Positions 52,095-61,308 of a stretch of 64,000 nucleotides of DNA are shown here, one piece after another. Numbering within the stretch: the first letter of the stretch is position 1; the number at the start of each line of letters is the position of its first letter. The stretch spans positions 105,981-169,980 of the forward strand of contig NZ_LXKA01000033.1 of assembly GCF_001645125.1 (NCBI RefSeq), read 5' to 3'. Made by a program: the position numbers and the translations under genes. The notes below the pieces were generated by a model that had not been told where the DNA came from, searched no databases, and saw only the letters and a list, made by a program, of their open reading frames with translations. This stretch comes from Paraburkholderia ginsengiterrae (GTDB taxonomy: Bacteria; Pseudomonadota; Gammaproteobacteria; Burkholderiales; Burkholderiaceae).

Positions 52095-53219
52095 TCAGAA
52101 GTTGTGTCGAATGCCGATCATCGCGGCCGTGGTCGAGACGCCTGGCGCGACGGGCTCGCCATAGCCGATCAACTGGTTCATCGTGCCGCGGTTCGCGGCA
52201 TAGCCAACCTGGGCATACAGCAAGGTGCGCGTGGACAGGCCGTATTCCGCGCCAAGCGCGTATTCGCTCGAATGATTCGCTGAATAGTTCCGGTCTTTCA
52301 CGTAGTAATAGCCGGACGTCACTTTGAAGAACTGGTTGAACTGATAGCCAAGGCCGCCCGAAATGAGTTCATAGTCGGCGCGGTTCGGGTTTGCCGGATT
52401 CTTTCCGATTCCGTAGGATGCCGAAGCAGACAGGCCATGGAACGTGTACTTCGCGCCGAAGTAGTAGAAGCGGTTGTTGTCGACGCCGGTTGCGGGTGTC
52501 GTCGCGGACAGGTTCGTGTCGTGCCCGTTGTAGTAGACCGCGGCAAGATTGAGGCCGTAGTTCGAATACCTGAGTACCGCCGACTCGCGTGTGCCGCCCT
52601 GTAGCTGCCCCGGCACGCCGCCCGGCGCGTATTCCAGCGCGACCGACGCACCGTAGAACTTTGGCGACTGGTAAACGATCGCATTGCTATCGTACAGCGC
52701 GCCGATCGGCACGTTCGAATTCGTGCCGGCCCAGCCGGCCGCCTGATTCGCGCCGAGCCATGCGCTCAGAATGCTGCCGAAGTACTGCGCCGCGCGGACG
52801 TCGGTCTCCGCCATGGCGTAAATCATCGGCGTGTACTGGCGGCCCGCGTCGATCGCGCCGAACGGGCCGGATACGCCGATTGTCGACTGCTGGTTGAAGA
52901 TCGCGCTGACGCCCGTCGTGTCAGCCAGGCCGAGCTTGCCGTTGCCGCTGTTGAACACGCCCTGCAGCCTGAAGTTGACCTTGTAGCCGCCGCCGATGTC
53001 CTCGGTCCCCTTGATGCCCCAGAAGCTCGAATAAATGCCGGCGTCCTTCAGGGCGTAGACGTGCCCGGTGTTTTTCGCAGTCGGCGCGAAGGTCGCGGCA
53101 GACGTGCTCTGGTAATACAAGCCGGTATCGATGGCGCCAAACAGCGTCACCGACGACTGCGCGTGCGCTGCGCCGGCCAGCACTGCGAGTCCAGCCAGGC
53201 TGCTCTTTTTCAGTTTCAT
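52095..53219 (-). CDS. Gram-negative porin (Burkholderia OpcP/Omp38 type)
   Basis: A 374-residue outer-membrane general porin. The signal peptide (MKLKKSSLAGLAVLAGAAHA) is followed by QSSVTLFGAIDTGLYYQ, the standard first strand, and the barrel ends MIGIRHNF with the terminal Phe used by the BAM machinery. The SRG-like constriction loop appears as GVSGPFGAIDAGRQYTPMIYAMAE (interrupted by a turn). Trimers allow entry of small solutes. GGGAGCGAG upstream of ATG 53219 supports the start over the longer frame. It is followed closely by the BON gene. Confidence 0.92.
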   Translation of the reverse strand: MKLKKSSLAGLAVLAGAAHAQSSVTLFGAIDTGLYYQSTSAATFAPTAKNTGHVYALKDAGIYSSFWGIKGTEDIGGGYKVNFRLQGVFNSGNGKLGLADTTGVSAIFNQQSTIGVSGPFGAIDAGRQYTPMIYAMAETDVRAAQYFGSILSAWLGANQAAGWAGTNSNVPIGALYDSNAIVYQSPKFYGASVALEYAPGGVPGQLQGGTRESAVLRYSNYGLNLAAVYYNGHDTNLSATTPATGVDNNRFYYFGAKYTFHGLSASASYGIGKNPANPNRADYELISGGLGYQFNQFFKVTSGYYYVKDRNYSANHSSEYALGAEYGLSTRTLLYAQVGYAANRGTMNQLIGYGEPVAPGVSTTAAMIGIRHNF

Positions 53220-53635
53220 TATGTCTCGCTCCCGATCCCTCACGCCCGCCCCGCCTGGCACTGTACCTTCGCTATAGAGAAACGGCAAAGTCTGCGGTAC
53301 CGCCATCCATTAAGGCATACGAAGGTGACATTTAAAAGGGACACTTCTATGCAGTACTGCATCGCACCAAATAGGGGTGCGCGACAGAGAATTGCCGCCG
53401 AAGCCTGAGCAACTGATCGTCTGGCGCTTCGCTCAATCCCGACGCGCAGGCATCAGGTTGTGCCTTTTGGGAACCTATACTTGTGCTGGGCACGATCCCC
53501 GCCGGCCGCATTCGCAATGCGCGAATCTACCAGCTCCCTTGATCTGCGATTGAGTTAGCAAGGAGCGGACACATTACCCGCGACCAAGTTGAAGCGTTTT
53601 CAATTGCACGCCCTTACATCTAGTGGAGAATTGTG
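53220..53635. other. 416-bp divergent intergenic region
   Basis: Separates the leftward porin from the rightward nitrilase. It must hold both promoters, but no clear hexamers, palindromes or RNA features could be supported. Confidence 0.5.
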
Positions 53636-54589
53636 ATGCAACAAAGATTACGTGCCGCGGTTGCACAATCGGGATCTGTCGTTTTCGATGCCGACAGAAC
53701 TATCGATAAAGTCGCGACGATCAGCGCCGATGCCGAGCGACAAGACACTCAACTTATCGTATTTCCCGAGGCGTTTGTGTCAGCCTATCCAAAGGGGCTC
53801 GATTTCGGCTCGACAATTGGTGGAAGAACCGCGGCCGGGCGCGACGACTATCGCCGCTATTACGACAGCGCGGTCGACGTGCCAGGTCCCGGCACTCGGC
53901 GGTTGGGCGAGATTGCCGCCGACCACAAACAATACATCGTGATCGGCGTAATCGAGCGGGACCGCGGCACGTTGTATTGCGCCGCGTTGTTTTACGGTCC
54001 GGACGGTACGATGCTCGGCAAGCATCGCAAGCTGATGCCAACCGGCGGCGAGAGGCTGATCTGGGGCTATGGCGATGGATCGACGCTCCCGGTTTTCGAC
54101 ACGCCATTCGGCAGACTCGGCGCAGTCATTTGCTGGGAAAACTACATGCCATTAATGCGCATGGCAATGTACGCCAAGGGTGTTCAGATTTACTGCGCGC
54201 CCACCGCTGACAGCCGGCCGACATGGGCTTCCTCCATGCAGCATATCGCCCTGGAGGGGCGTTGCTTTGTTTTATCGGCCTGTCAGCACCTGCGCCGATC
54301 GGATTGTCCAATCGACTATGCCGCCATCCAGGGTAACGATCCGTCCACCGTGTTGATGAGCGGTGGAAGCTGCATCGTCGGCCCGCTCGGCTCGTTCATT
54401 GCCGGCCCGATCTTCGAGCAGGATGCATTGCTCGTGGCCGACCTCGACCTCAACGACCTTGCCCGGGCGAAGTATGACTTTGACGTCGCGGGTCACTACT
54501 CGCGCCCGGACGTCTTCCGTCTGCATGTCAACGAAGCGGCGATGCCCCCCGTCGTGTTCGAGAAAAACGGCTTTGGCAACGGCTCCTGA
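53636..54589 (+). CDS. Nitrilase
   Basis: A 317-residue carbon-nitrogen hydrolase of the true nitrilase branch. The catalytic triad is Glu45 (VFPEAFVSAYP), Lys132 (KHRKLMPTGGER) and Cys166 (VICWENYMPLMR); the CWENYMP form is that of nitrile-cleaving enzymes rather than amidases. It converts a nitrile to the acid and ammonia. ATG 53636 has GGAG seven bases before it. It converges with the MerB-like/P450 pair; aldoxime-to-nitrile chemistry in P450-bearing neighbourhoods makes a joint pathway conceivable but unproven. Arylacetonitriles, including indole-3-acetonitrile, are typical substrates. Confidence 0.9.
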   Translation: MQQRLRAAVAQSGSVVFDADRTIDKVATISADAERQDTQLIVFPEAFVSAYPKGLDFGSTIGGRTAAGRDDYRRYYDSAVDVPGPGTRRLGEIAADHKQYIVIGVIERDRGTLYCAALFYGPDGTMLGKHRKLMPTGGERLIWGYGDGSTLPVFDTPFGRLGAVICWENYMPLMRMAMYAKGVQIYCAPTADSRPTWASSMQHIALEGRCFVLSACQHLRRSDCPIDYAAIQGNDPSTVLMSGGSCIVGPLGSFIAGPIFEQDALLVADLDLNDLARAKYDFDVAGHYSRPDVFRLHVNEAAMPPVVFEKNGFGNGS

Positions 54590-54624
54590 AGATCAATGCA
54601 GCATCGAGCGAATCACCGGTGCAT

Positions 54625-55314
54625 TCAGTAGCGCCCAACCGAGGTATCGAGCTTCCAAAAATCCCCCACCAGACCCGCCGAGCGGAATATCTCCATGGCT
54701 TGAACTGGTGTCCATTTCTCCCAGTCCGAGTCGGCGTGGTGCGAATACCAACGCCGGGCCAAGTCCGCCAATTGTGTAATCGGCATGACTTCGCCTAATG
54801 GAAGTTGATGTCGACTTCCCCATTCGTCAACATCTTCTGGGGACCGAAATGGAAGAACGCGCGCGCAAAAGTGGTGAACGTTGTCCCAAGCCCTGCGTGG
54901 CGGCTCGGCAAAATGAACGAACAGTTCCGTTTGCAGCGGAACAGCGTCTTCGACATCTATTTGTACTGGCTCCGCTTCGCCTCCGAGCCGGGTATGCACA
55001 GTCAGTTTTCCCTTAACAAGGGCCGCTATGCCCAGTGCACACCACATGCACGGAGCCCACCATCCTTTCTGTCCCGCTTGCACCCACGTGTGGGTAGGCG
55101 ATGACGAAAACGGATGTATCACCCATACGTCGCACCGGCCCGGATGAAGCACTACGCCGTGAGAAGCCTGAAGGCGCAACAGCCCTGCGTGTACATCGTC
55201 GACGCTCGATGCAACTTTCTGTGCCAGTCGCTCGTTGGTTGGAGCAAAGCCTTCATGAATGAAGGTCGTAACGATATGGTGGTGAAGTAGCGAATCGAAT
55301 TGCTGCTGGTTCAT
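54625..55314 (-). CDS. MerB (alkylmercury lyase)-fold protein lacking lyase residues
   Basis: A 229-residue protein. An N-terminal winged-helix part (TNERLAQKVASSVDDVHAGL) precedes the MerB-like domain: GWWAPCMWCALGIAALV aligns with the AWCALD region of MerB, so the first catalytic Cys is present (Cys92), but the essential Asp is Gly95. The second MerB cysteine, ahead of the V-H-F segment, is also missing (AWDNVHHF). Organomercury cleavage is therefore unlikely. The stop-to-start distance to the P450 gene upstream is 25 bp, so the two probably form an operon and may share a substrate. Function is otherwise unknown. Confidence 0.72.
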   Translation of the reverse strand: MNQQQFDSLLHHHIVTTFIHEGFAPTNERLAQKVASSVDDVHAGLLRLQASHGVVLHPGRCDVWVIHPFSSSPTHTWVQAGQKGWWAPCMWCALGIAALVKGKLTVHTRLGGEAEPVQIDVEDAVPLQTELFVHFAEPPRRAWDNVHHFCARVLPFRSPEDVDEWGSRHQLPLGEVMPITQLADLARRWYSHHADSDWEKWTPVQAMEIFRSAGLVGDFWKLDTSVGRY

Positions 55315-55339
55315 GGTCGTTGCGGCAATGCCGCCCAAA

Positions 55340-56827
55340 TCAGTCACGGCGCTTAAGTCTCACAGGCATTTGGTTCGGCACCATCGTGAACGCGGAAACC
55401 TCTTCAATCGCGGCCGGATCGACCGCCAGTTCAATCCTGAAGTGCCTCATCAACATCGACACAACCAGTCTCATTTCGACCGCTGCGAGATAACGGCCCG
55501 GGCACACTCTCGGCCCTGCACCAAATGTCAGGTAGGCCTTCTGGTCATGCGCGCCTTCCGAGGGGTCCCGCGGATGCTTCCAACGGTCAGGGTCAAACGT
55601 TTCTGGATGCCCGAAATGACGGGGGTCAAGCATGCTTGGACGCGTGAGAAAAAACATCTGTGTCCCTGCCGGAATCGCAACGCCTCCTAGACACACGTCA
55701 GTCAGTGGCTCGAACATAAATATTGGAGCAACCGGCCTCAGTCGCAGCGCCTCACTGCATACCGCTTCACATAGGTCGAGGTGCTTTAATGCGTCGTAGT
55801 CCGGACAGATTTTCGACTCGCCAAATGCCGTACGCGACTGCTCAAATAACCGGTCCTGCAGATGCGAATCCGCAGCGATGTACATGATTCCCCACGCAAT
55901 CGCATTAGCCGTCGTGTCCTCTCCTGCAACCAGAAGCGTGAGGACGTTCGCCGAGATCTGTTCATCGGTAACTGTTGAATCGGGTTCGTCGTGCGCTGCA
56001 AGCATGGCTTCAAGCAGGTTGCGCGGCGGTGCATCGGGCGATTGGCGCATGCGCTCGCGCGCCCGCCCAATCATTTTCTGAATATAGCTGTGCACCGCCA
56101 CCATCGCCCGCGCGAGACTCCGGTCCTGGGGAAGCGCGACGTAATGCCAGTAGGGAAAGAGGGCCGTGATGCGCCTCATTAGCGCCGGGGGTATAAGAGC
56201 AAGCTGTTCCTGGATTACACCCTGTTCCTGCTCGAGCGTATGCGGGTCTTCGCCGAAGGCAAGCGTACTCGTCACGTCAACGGTGTAGCGCTTAAGTTCT
56301 TCCGTCATTTCGAGCGTTCTATGCTCCCTCGCCGACTCTTGCAGACGAGCGAGAAAACGCTCGGTAATGGTCGACAGAGTCGGATAAAAAGCCCTAATGT
56401 TGGAAAAAGACAGTGCTCGCATGACAAGCCGACGCTGAGGTTCCCAAGCCGAACCTTCGGCTGAGAATAGTCCGTTTCCGCCAAGCTCTGCCATAACAGA
56501 TTCTATCGGCGTAAACCGTCGATACAGGTGCGGGCGTTCGCGCATGACCGTCTGGAACAGTTCCGCCTGCGTCCACACTGTTAGAGGAGTCGTGCCGAGT
56601 TGGACTCTGAATGGCGAACCAAATTGCCTCGCCCATTGTTCCAGAACCAGGTGAATTTTCGCCGGCGCCATCTGGAACAGATTCCCCAGCAGGGGCAATC
56701 CTTTCGGGCATGGCAGATCTGCGACAGTGCGCAAAATCTTGTTGGCGTCGACTTGAAGGTCCGCCATACGCTTCTCTGCCTCGCATGCCACGCTACGTGA
56801 AGAACGCTCTTGTAGAGCATAGGTCAT
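55340..56827 (-). CDS. Cytochrome P450
   Basis: Monooxygenase of about 495 residues without a membrane anchor. The I-helix oxygen-binding motif is LLVAGEDTTANAIAWG, the K-helix EALRLRP, and the haem ligand Cys is in FGAGPRVCPGRYLA. The PCPKGLPLLGNLFQM opening resembles CYP102/CYP110-like fatty-acid or terpenoid hydroxylases. No ferredoxin or reductase gene is adjacent, so electron donors come from elsewhere. ATG 56827 is used; an internal start MADLQVD at 56767 is also possible. The gene precedes the MerB-fold protein by 25 bp. Confidence 0.9.
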   Translation of the reverse strand: MTYALQERSSRSVACEAEKRMADLQVDANKILRTVADLPCPKGLPLLGNLFQMAPAKIHLVLEQWARQFGSPFRVQLGTTPLTVWTQAELFQTVMRERPHLYRRFTPIESVMAELGGNGLFSAEGSAWEPQRRLVMRALSFSNIRAFYPTLSTITERFLARLQESAREHRTLEMTEELKRYTVDVTSTLAFGEDPHTLEQEQGVIQEQLALIPPALMRRITALFPYWHYVALPQDRSLARAMVAVHSYIQKMIGRARERMRQSPDAPPRNLLEAMLAAHDEPDSTVTDEQISANVLTLLVAGEDTTANAIAWGIMYIAADSHLQDRLFEQSRTAFGESKICPDYDALKHLDLCEAVCSEALRLRPVAPIFMFEPLTDVCLGGVAIPAGTQMFFLTRPSMLDPRHFGHPETFDPDRWKHPRDPSEGAHDQKAYLTFGAGPRVCPGRYLAAVEMRLVVSMLMRHFRIELAVDPAAIEEVSAFTMVPNQMPVRLKRRD

Positions 56828-57044
56828 GACTTGCAATCGAAGTCGTCAATCGCAAATGCACCCGATGAAATATTCGCGGTTGGCCGCGTAGCACTACCTT
56901 TAGGCGCTCAAATCTGGTGCGTCGAGCTGGATTCCAAGGTCGGGAATCCGATCCCCGTTGCCGCTTGACGAGGCGCCCTTGTCCAGCGGCAGCTGGGCCA
57001 AGCACTCCACCAGCTGTGGATGCGCGAGGCCTGCGAATACATGC

Positions 57045-57548
57045 CTACTCGACCTTAACGAGGATCAACACCGACGAGCTTGTCTTGCCGGTAAGTGGGT
57101 TCCTGGCGGGCAGCGTCTTTATGTACAAGGTATTGCCCTCAACGCGAAACTGACGCACTTGAGTCGTGCCGGTCCATGACTGGTTCCACGAAGCATCAAT
57201 ATGGTGACTAACCTTGTCACCCTCAATGCTGTAGGTCCCTGCATATGCGACTAACCCATTGTAGAGCTCGACACGTTCGGCATCGGTTGGTACAAAGCTG
57301 TTAGGCGCCTTTCGCCCTTCCTTGATCAGGATGACCGACATCCGGCAGTCGGCGCCATAGCTGATATAACCGCTTGGATGTGCGCCGAACAACTCGGTCT
57401 TCTCGCCGGTAGCCAGGTCTTCGGTCGTGTTTGATTTGAGCGACCATGTTCCTAGCTGTGGGCCGGTGCAGTTCTGCCGCTCTTGCCCGATCGCTTGCAC
57501 GCTTGCGGCACACAGCATGCAACACGCTACGACAGCAGTGCCTTTCAT
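57045..57548 (-). CDS. Secreted lipocalin-like domain protein
   Basis: A 167-residue exported protein with a signal peptide (VVACCMLCAASVQAIG). The sequence GTWSLKSNTTEDLATGEKTE, the PSGYISYGADCRMSVIL strand and GTYSIEGDKVSHHIDASWN are typical of the lipocalin-like family (a small beta barrel that may bind a hydrophobic ligand). Similar proteins are frequent next to oxidoreductases in proteobacteria. It lies 218 bp from the P450 start on the same strand. The ligand is not known. Confidence 0.8.
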   Translation of the reverse strand: MKGTAVVACCMLCAASVQAIGQERQNCTGPQLGTWSLKSNTTEDLATGEKTELFGAHPSGYISYGADCRMSVILIKEGRKAPNSFVPTDAERVELYNGLVAYAGTYSIEGDKVSHHIDASWNQSWTGTTQVRQFRVEGNTLYIKTLPARNPLTGKTSSSVLILVKVE

Positions 57549-57661
57549 CTCACCTCTCCCCGCCTTCCAGCAATGAGCAAGAGCACAAGCACTTTGCGGC
57601 CTGGGTCAGGGCCACAGGCGAATGCAGCCCGATGAGCGTACGCCGCAATGATCGTAATAGA

Positions 57662-57895
57662 CTATTCCGGAACCGCAATATCGCCATTGACGAGTTGCCG
57701 GCCGTAGACCTCGGCGAAGTTCCTCGCGCTGTCTGGATCCTCGCATAGTGGCATGTCTGGGCAGCCACGAAACGGATAAATGACCCGCTTGTCGGAAAGG
57801 CGGATCACCTTCAAGGTTGGAACAGAGCCGCTCATCGTCCGGCGAAACGAGGCGGCGACCTCATAGTTCTCCGCCCCAAACTTACGTTGCTGCAT
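57662..57895 (-). CDS. DUF6723-like small protein
   Basis: A 77-residue protein: MQQRKFGAENYEVAASFRRT, then VPTLKVIRLSDKRVIYPFRG and ARNFAEVYGRQLVNGDIAVP. This fits DUF6723, a small Burkholderiales family of unknown role. AGGAG is six bases before ATG 57895; the ATG at 57901 would touch it. Its C-terminal layout (N-aromatic-AE...V-G) is also seen in the neighbouring 94-residue protein. Confidence 0.6.
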   Translation of the reverse strand: MQQRKFGAENYEVAASFRRTMSGSVPTLKVIRLSDKRVIYPFRGCPDMPLCEDPDSARNFAEVYGRQLVNGDIAVPE

Positions 57896-57933
57896 TTGCA
57901 TCTCCTGGTCGATTGCACGGTCTTGCGGCCCGC

Positions 57934-58218
57934 TCAGAGATCGCGCACTGTCTGCCCGTCGACTTGTCCATCAATCAGCCGCTCCGCATAGTTGCTCGAT
58001 GCCTTGCGCGCCTCGCCCGCCTTGCCAAACGGCGCAGGATGCGGGACGCGAAATACGCGGCTGGCCGTCAGTGTGTCGTTGGCGCCTCGGCGGCATATCC
58101 TGACAGCAGCGTCGAAGCCGGCGTCGTAGTCGTATGATCCAGTGGCACTCCGGGGATTATGAGGATAGACGAGGGGATAAATCTCCAACCCTCTGTAAGT
58201 TCTGACGTACTCGCTCAT
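57934..58218 (-). CDS. Small hypothetical protein
   Basis: A 94-residue protein beginning MSEYVRTYRGLEIYPLVYPH and ending NYAERLIDGQVDGQTVRDL. The middle DAAVRICRRGANDTLTASRVF is a plausible beta strand and turn. It looks distantly related to the DUF6723-like protein 39 bp downstream, both ending in a similar helix and an acidic tail. The start ATG has only a weak ribosome-binding site. No function is known. Confidence 0.55.
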   Translation of the reverse strand: MSEYVRTYRGLEIYPLVYPHNPRSATGSYDYDAGFDAAVRICRRGANDTLTASRVFRVPHPAPFGKAGEARKASSNYAERLIDGQVDGQTVRDL

Positions 58219-58721
58219 GATGTAGTCCAAAGGTGTGGGCCATAACGGGAGGGAGCCGGGAACCGCCCAGCGTGTGGCAAGTGGGCGATGGCCGCAAACG
58301 AAATGGCGATGCACAGCGCGCCGCACCGATCGGGATGGAGCAACAATCGCAGCGGCGCAGCTGGCGGAATCGGCGTCCGTAGACGGAATATCGCTTTCTC
58401 TGGAAGGGGGAGAGAGCTAGCCAGGCAGTAGACGGGAAACGGGTGCCGCCCGTGAACGCAAACTCCGATGGACGACAGACATGAAAGAATACTGAAAGCG
58501 ATGCAATGAGTGTACCACCCGGCGTTGTAGTGGGCCGCTCTTTTTATCAAGCGTCAGGCCGCCCCTGTGCGGCCGAACTAAAATTTGTCAGATCAAAGCG
58601 ACTCTCTCCATTTCCTTAAGGGGCAAATGCATTGCCCCAAACCCCTATCGCTTCTCTTTCTGGCGTTGGCGAGACTAACGGGTGCGAGTAGCGATCACGT
58701 TACGTTTGTACCGAATCCGGG
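58219..58721. other. 503-bp stretch with a small hairpin
   Basis: The only structure seen is GGGGCAA-N5-TTGCCCC at 58620-58638, about 85 bases beyond the stop of the sensor kinase, a possible weak terminator without T-run. The open frames in the stretch have no recognisable content. Confidence 0.45.
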
Positions 58722-60152
58722 CTAGGAGCGCGACACAGTTGAGCGGATACCCGCACCCGTCGGCTCAGGCTGGGGAAACACGAGCGTAAAGCGCGTCACG
58801 CCGTTCTCGCTCGACGCATGGCACGTTCCGCCGTGGAGCGACATGATGCTGCGCACGATCGAGAGTCCCAGTCCGCTCGACTCCGATGATCGATGTCGCG
58901 ATGCATCCGCCCGATAGAACCGATCGAAGATCCGCTCGAGATGATGCGGTTCGATCGTCGGTCCGCGATTCTCGACATGGAGCGTCGTTCGATCGGGTTC
59001 CTGCTCCGCCACTGTCGAAATTGCCGTTCCTGGCTCCGCATACCTCAACGCATTCGCCAGCAGGTTTCCCAACGCGCGGCGCAGCAGCAGCGGGTCCGCC
59101 GAAACACAGCCTTCGCCGCGCCACTCAAGCCTGACGTTGCGCTCGTCCGCTATGCCCTCGAAATACTCCTGCAGGAGTTCGAACTCGTCGGCAAGCAGCA
59201 CGTCCTTGCGCTCGATGGCATTGTCGGCCTGTTCGGTGCGTGCCAGAAACAGCATGTTGTCGATCATCTTCGACATGCGTTGCAGCTCCTCGTAATTCGA
59301 GCCGAGAAGGCGCTGGTAGTACGCGACGTCGCGCGTCTGGCTCAAGCCGACTTCGGTCTGCCCTAACAGGTTGCCAATGGGCGTGCGCAGGTCATGGGCC
59401 ATGTCGGCTGACACCTGCTTCAATTGCGTGAAGCCGCGTTCGAGACGATCGAGCATGCCGTTGAATGCCGCGATCAGCGCGTCGAGCTCCGGCGGTGTGG
59501 CGCGCTGTTCGATGCGGGTCGAAAGGGTGCTGATGCCGATAGCCCCGGTTTTCGCGGCGAGCAGCCGCAACGGTCGCAGGCTGCGGCGCGCGAGAGCGAA
59601 GGCAAGCAATGCGACGGCGACTGCTACCGTAGAGGACCAAAGCAGTATCTGGCTCCGGTACTGCTGCAGCAACTGTGTGCGCCCGAGCATCAAACGGCCG
59701 GAGATGATCTGCAAGTCATGTGGCCCAGTTATGTCGTGTGCCGCAGCGACGACGTAGATGAACGCAGTGCCGTCGGCCATGCGGGTGTGTCGAACAGTGT
59801 CGAGCGTGAGCGGGGCATCCGCCGGCACGGGCGTCATGTTGGGTACTACCCGGTTGCCGGGGTTGACCGTAATGAGTGGTGCTTCACCTGGAAAACGCAC
59901 GATCAGCAGGGATTCCGTATTGCCGAGCATGTTGCCGAATAGACGAGGTTTGTCATGAATGAGCTTGCGCACGTCGACATCTTTCATCAGCGTGCGAAGT
60001 TGATCGACCCGGGTCACGAGTGCGCCGTCGTCGCGCACGCTCAGCTCCCGCTCCAGATCTCGATACAGGAGCGTGCCGACCAGCGCCATCGAGGTAAATA
60101 CGATCAGGGCGTATAGCAATGCAAGGCGCGTGGTGAGCGAAAGGCGCTTCAT
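58722..60152 (-). CDS. Heavy-metal-type sensor histidine kinase (CusS-like)
   Basis: A 476-residue inner-membrane sensor. Two helices ([20 protein letters not shown] and [19 protein letters not shown]) enclose a periplasmic domain of about 130 residues. A HAMP segment leads to the phosphoacceptor His in [18 protein letters not shown] and the ATPase boxes [26 protein letters not shown] and [18 protein letters not shown]. The layout is that of CusS/PcoS-type kinases for copper or silver, but no efflux genes are nearby, and the periplasmic part shows no Met/His-rich metal site. It overlaps the regulator stop by ATGA. Confidence 0.88.
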   Translation of the reverse strand: MKRLSLTTRLALLYALIVFTSMALVGTLLYRDLERELSVRDDGALVTRVDQLRTLMKDVDVRKLIHDKPRLFGNMLGNTESLLIVRFPGEAPLITVNPGNRVVPNMTPVPADAPLTLDTVRHTRMADGTAFIYVVAAAHDITGPHDLQIISGRLMLGRTQLLQQYRSQILLWSSTVAVAVALLAFALARRSLRPLRLLAAKTGAIGISTLSTRIEQRATPPELDALIAAFNGMLDRLERGFTQLKQVSADMAHDLRTPIGNLLGQTEVGLSQTRDVAYYQRLLGSNYEELQRMSKMIDNMLFLARTEQADNAIERKDVLLADEFELLQEYFEGIADERNVRLEWRGEGCVSADPLLLRRALGNLLANALRYAEPGTAISTVAEQEPDRTTLHVENRGPTIEPHHLERIFDRFYRADASRHRSSESSGLGLSIVRSIMSLHGGTCHASSENGVTRFTLVFPQPEPTGAGIRSTVSRS

Positions 60153-60826
60153 GCTTCGTGCTCGAATCGGTAGCCCACGCCGTGAACCGTATGGATCAGG
60201 CGAACGGGGAAAGGGTCGTCGATTTTCTGCCGTAACCGGCGCACCGCGACATCGACGACGTTGCTGTCGCTATCGAAATTCATATCCCACACGCGAGAGG
60301 CGATCAAGGCACGGGAAAGCACCTGCCCTTGATGTTGCACGAAGAATTGCAGCAGGTTGAATTCCTTGTTGGTGAGCGTAATGCGCACGCCGGCCCGCTC
60401 GATTCGCCGCTTTGGCACATCGACACGCAGGTCCCCAACTTCGAAAACCTCTTCCTCCTGCTTCTGAGGCTGACCGCGGCGCAAAATGATGCGGATGCGC
60501 GCCAGCAGTTCGGCGAACGAGAAAGGTTTGACAAGGTAATCGTCAGCGCCAAGATCGAGTCCCTTCAGCCGGTCCTCGAGCGTGCCGCGCGCGCTCAGAA
60601 ACAGGACTGGCGTCTGGCTGCGGCCACCGAGCTTCTGCATGACGGTCCAGCCATCCATCGCCGGCATCATTACGTCGAGCAGGATCAGGTCGTAGCGCAT
60701 TTCCTGCGCGAGGTGGAGCCCGTCGATGCCGTTCGCGGCCACGTCCACCACATATCCGGCTTCCGTCAATCCGTTCTGCAGGTACTCGCCCGTCTTGGTT
60801 TCGTCTTCGATGACCAGGATTCTCAT
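60149..60826 (-). CDS. OmpR/CusR-like response regulator
   Basis: A 225-residue DNA-binding regulator. The receiver domain has Asp51 ([14 protein letters not shown]) and Lys100 ([15 protein letters not shown]); the winged-helix effector domain reads [22 protein letters not shown] (interrupted) and [16 protein letters not shown]. The [20 protein letters not shown] opening is characteristic of CusR/IrlR/CopR regulators. The ATG at 60826 was chosen; the open frame extends 72 unconserved codons upstream. It is followed by its kinase, and an inverted repeat operator candidate lies about 210 bp upstream. Confidence 0.92.
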   Translation of the reverse strand: MRILVIEDETKTGEYLQNGLTEAGYVVDVAANGIDGLHLAQEMRYDLILLDVMMPAMDGWTVMQKLGGRSQTPVLFLSARGTLEDRLKGLDLGADDYLVKPFSFAELLARIRIILRRGQPQKQEEEVFEVGDLRVDVPKRRIERAGVRITLTNKEFNLLQFFVQHQGQVLSRALIASRVWDMNFDSDSNVVDVAVRRLRQKIDDPFPVRLIHTVHGVGYRFEHEA

Positions 60827-61033
60827 ATCGTCCAATCCATGCAATATCAGAGCCTCGGCTTCCTTTGGATGCGATTCGTCTACAGAATGACTTGCGCCTT
60901 CGATGTCGACCGAACGGGCAAGAGAGCAAGAACACGATGGGGCCCTGCATGAATGATGCACCTCGATGGGCATCGAGAAGAAGCGTTTGGCTACAGCGGA
61001 ATAGCAGTCTACGAAGCGCGCTCGAACACGGTC

Positions 61034-61122
61034 GTTACCCAATCATTACAAGTAAATGACGGACGCGGCGACGACCGACTGATCCCCACCCGCTTGACAT
61101 TATTTTGTAATGACTGGGTCAC
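61034..61122. promoter_or_regulatory. Long inverted repeat between CusR-like and decarboxylase genes
   Basis: GTTACCCAATCATTACAA at 61034-61051 and TTGTAATGACTGGGTCAC at 61105-61122 are reverse complements with two mismatches of 18, about 71 bp (seven helical turns) apart. Each contains a T-C-A-T-T-A-C-A-A word related to CusR-type boxes. A TTGACA hexamer (61094-61099) adjoins the right copy. Looping control of the divergent genes is possible. The 60827-61308 region otherwise shows nothing I can support. Confidence 0.55.
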
Positions 61123-61308
61123 TTCCTCGTGGGATCCAGGTGCCTAGACTTGCCGTCATGCTGTTCCGCAAATCGCTTGACGCAGTGCCATTTATGAATC
61201 CGCTGCGTAGAAAACCCTGCCCTGGTTGTAAGGCATCGAAAAGCCTACAGCTCTGCGGCGTTCGGTCCAGCACGTTACCTCGCATTCGCATCAGATTAGG
61301 AGTCCATC

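Noticed and set aside
54625-55314. Organomercurial lyase (mercury resistance)
   Set aside because: The catalytic Asp and second Cys positions are replaced and no mer genes are present.
58215-58550. Minus-strand frame of 111 codons with hydrophobic start
   Set aside because: No ribosome-binding site, no family pattern, and overlaps the leader of the small hypothetical gene.
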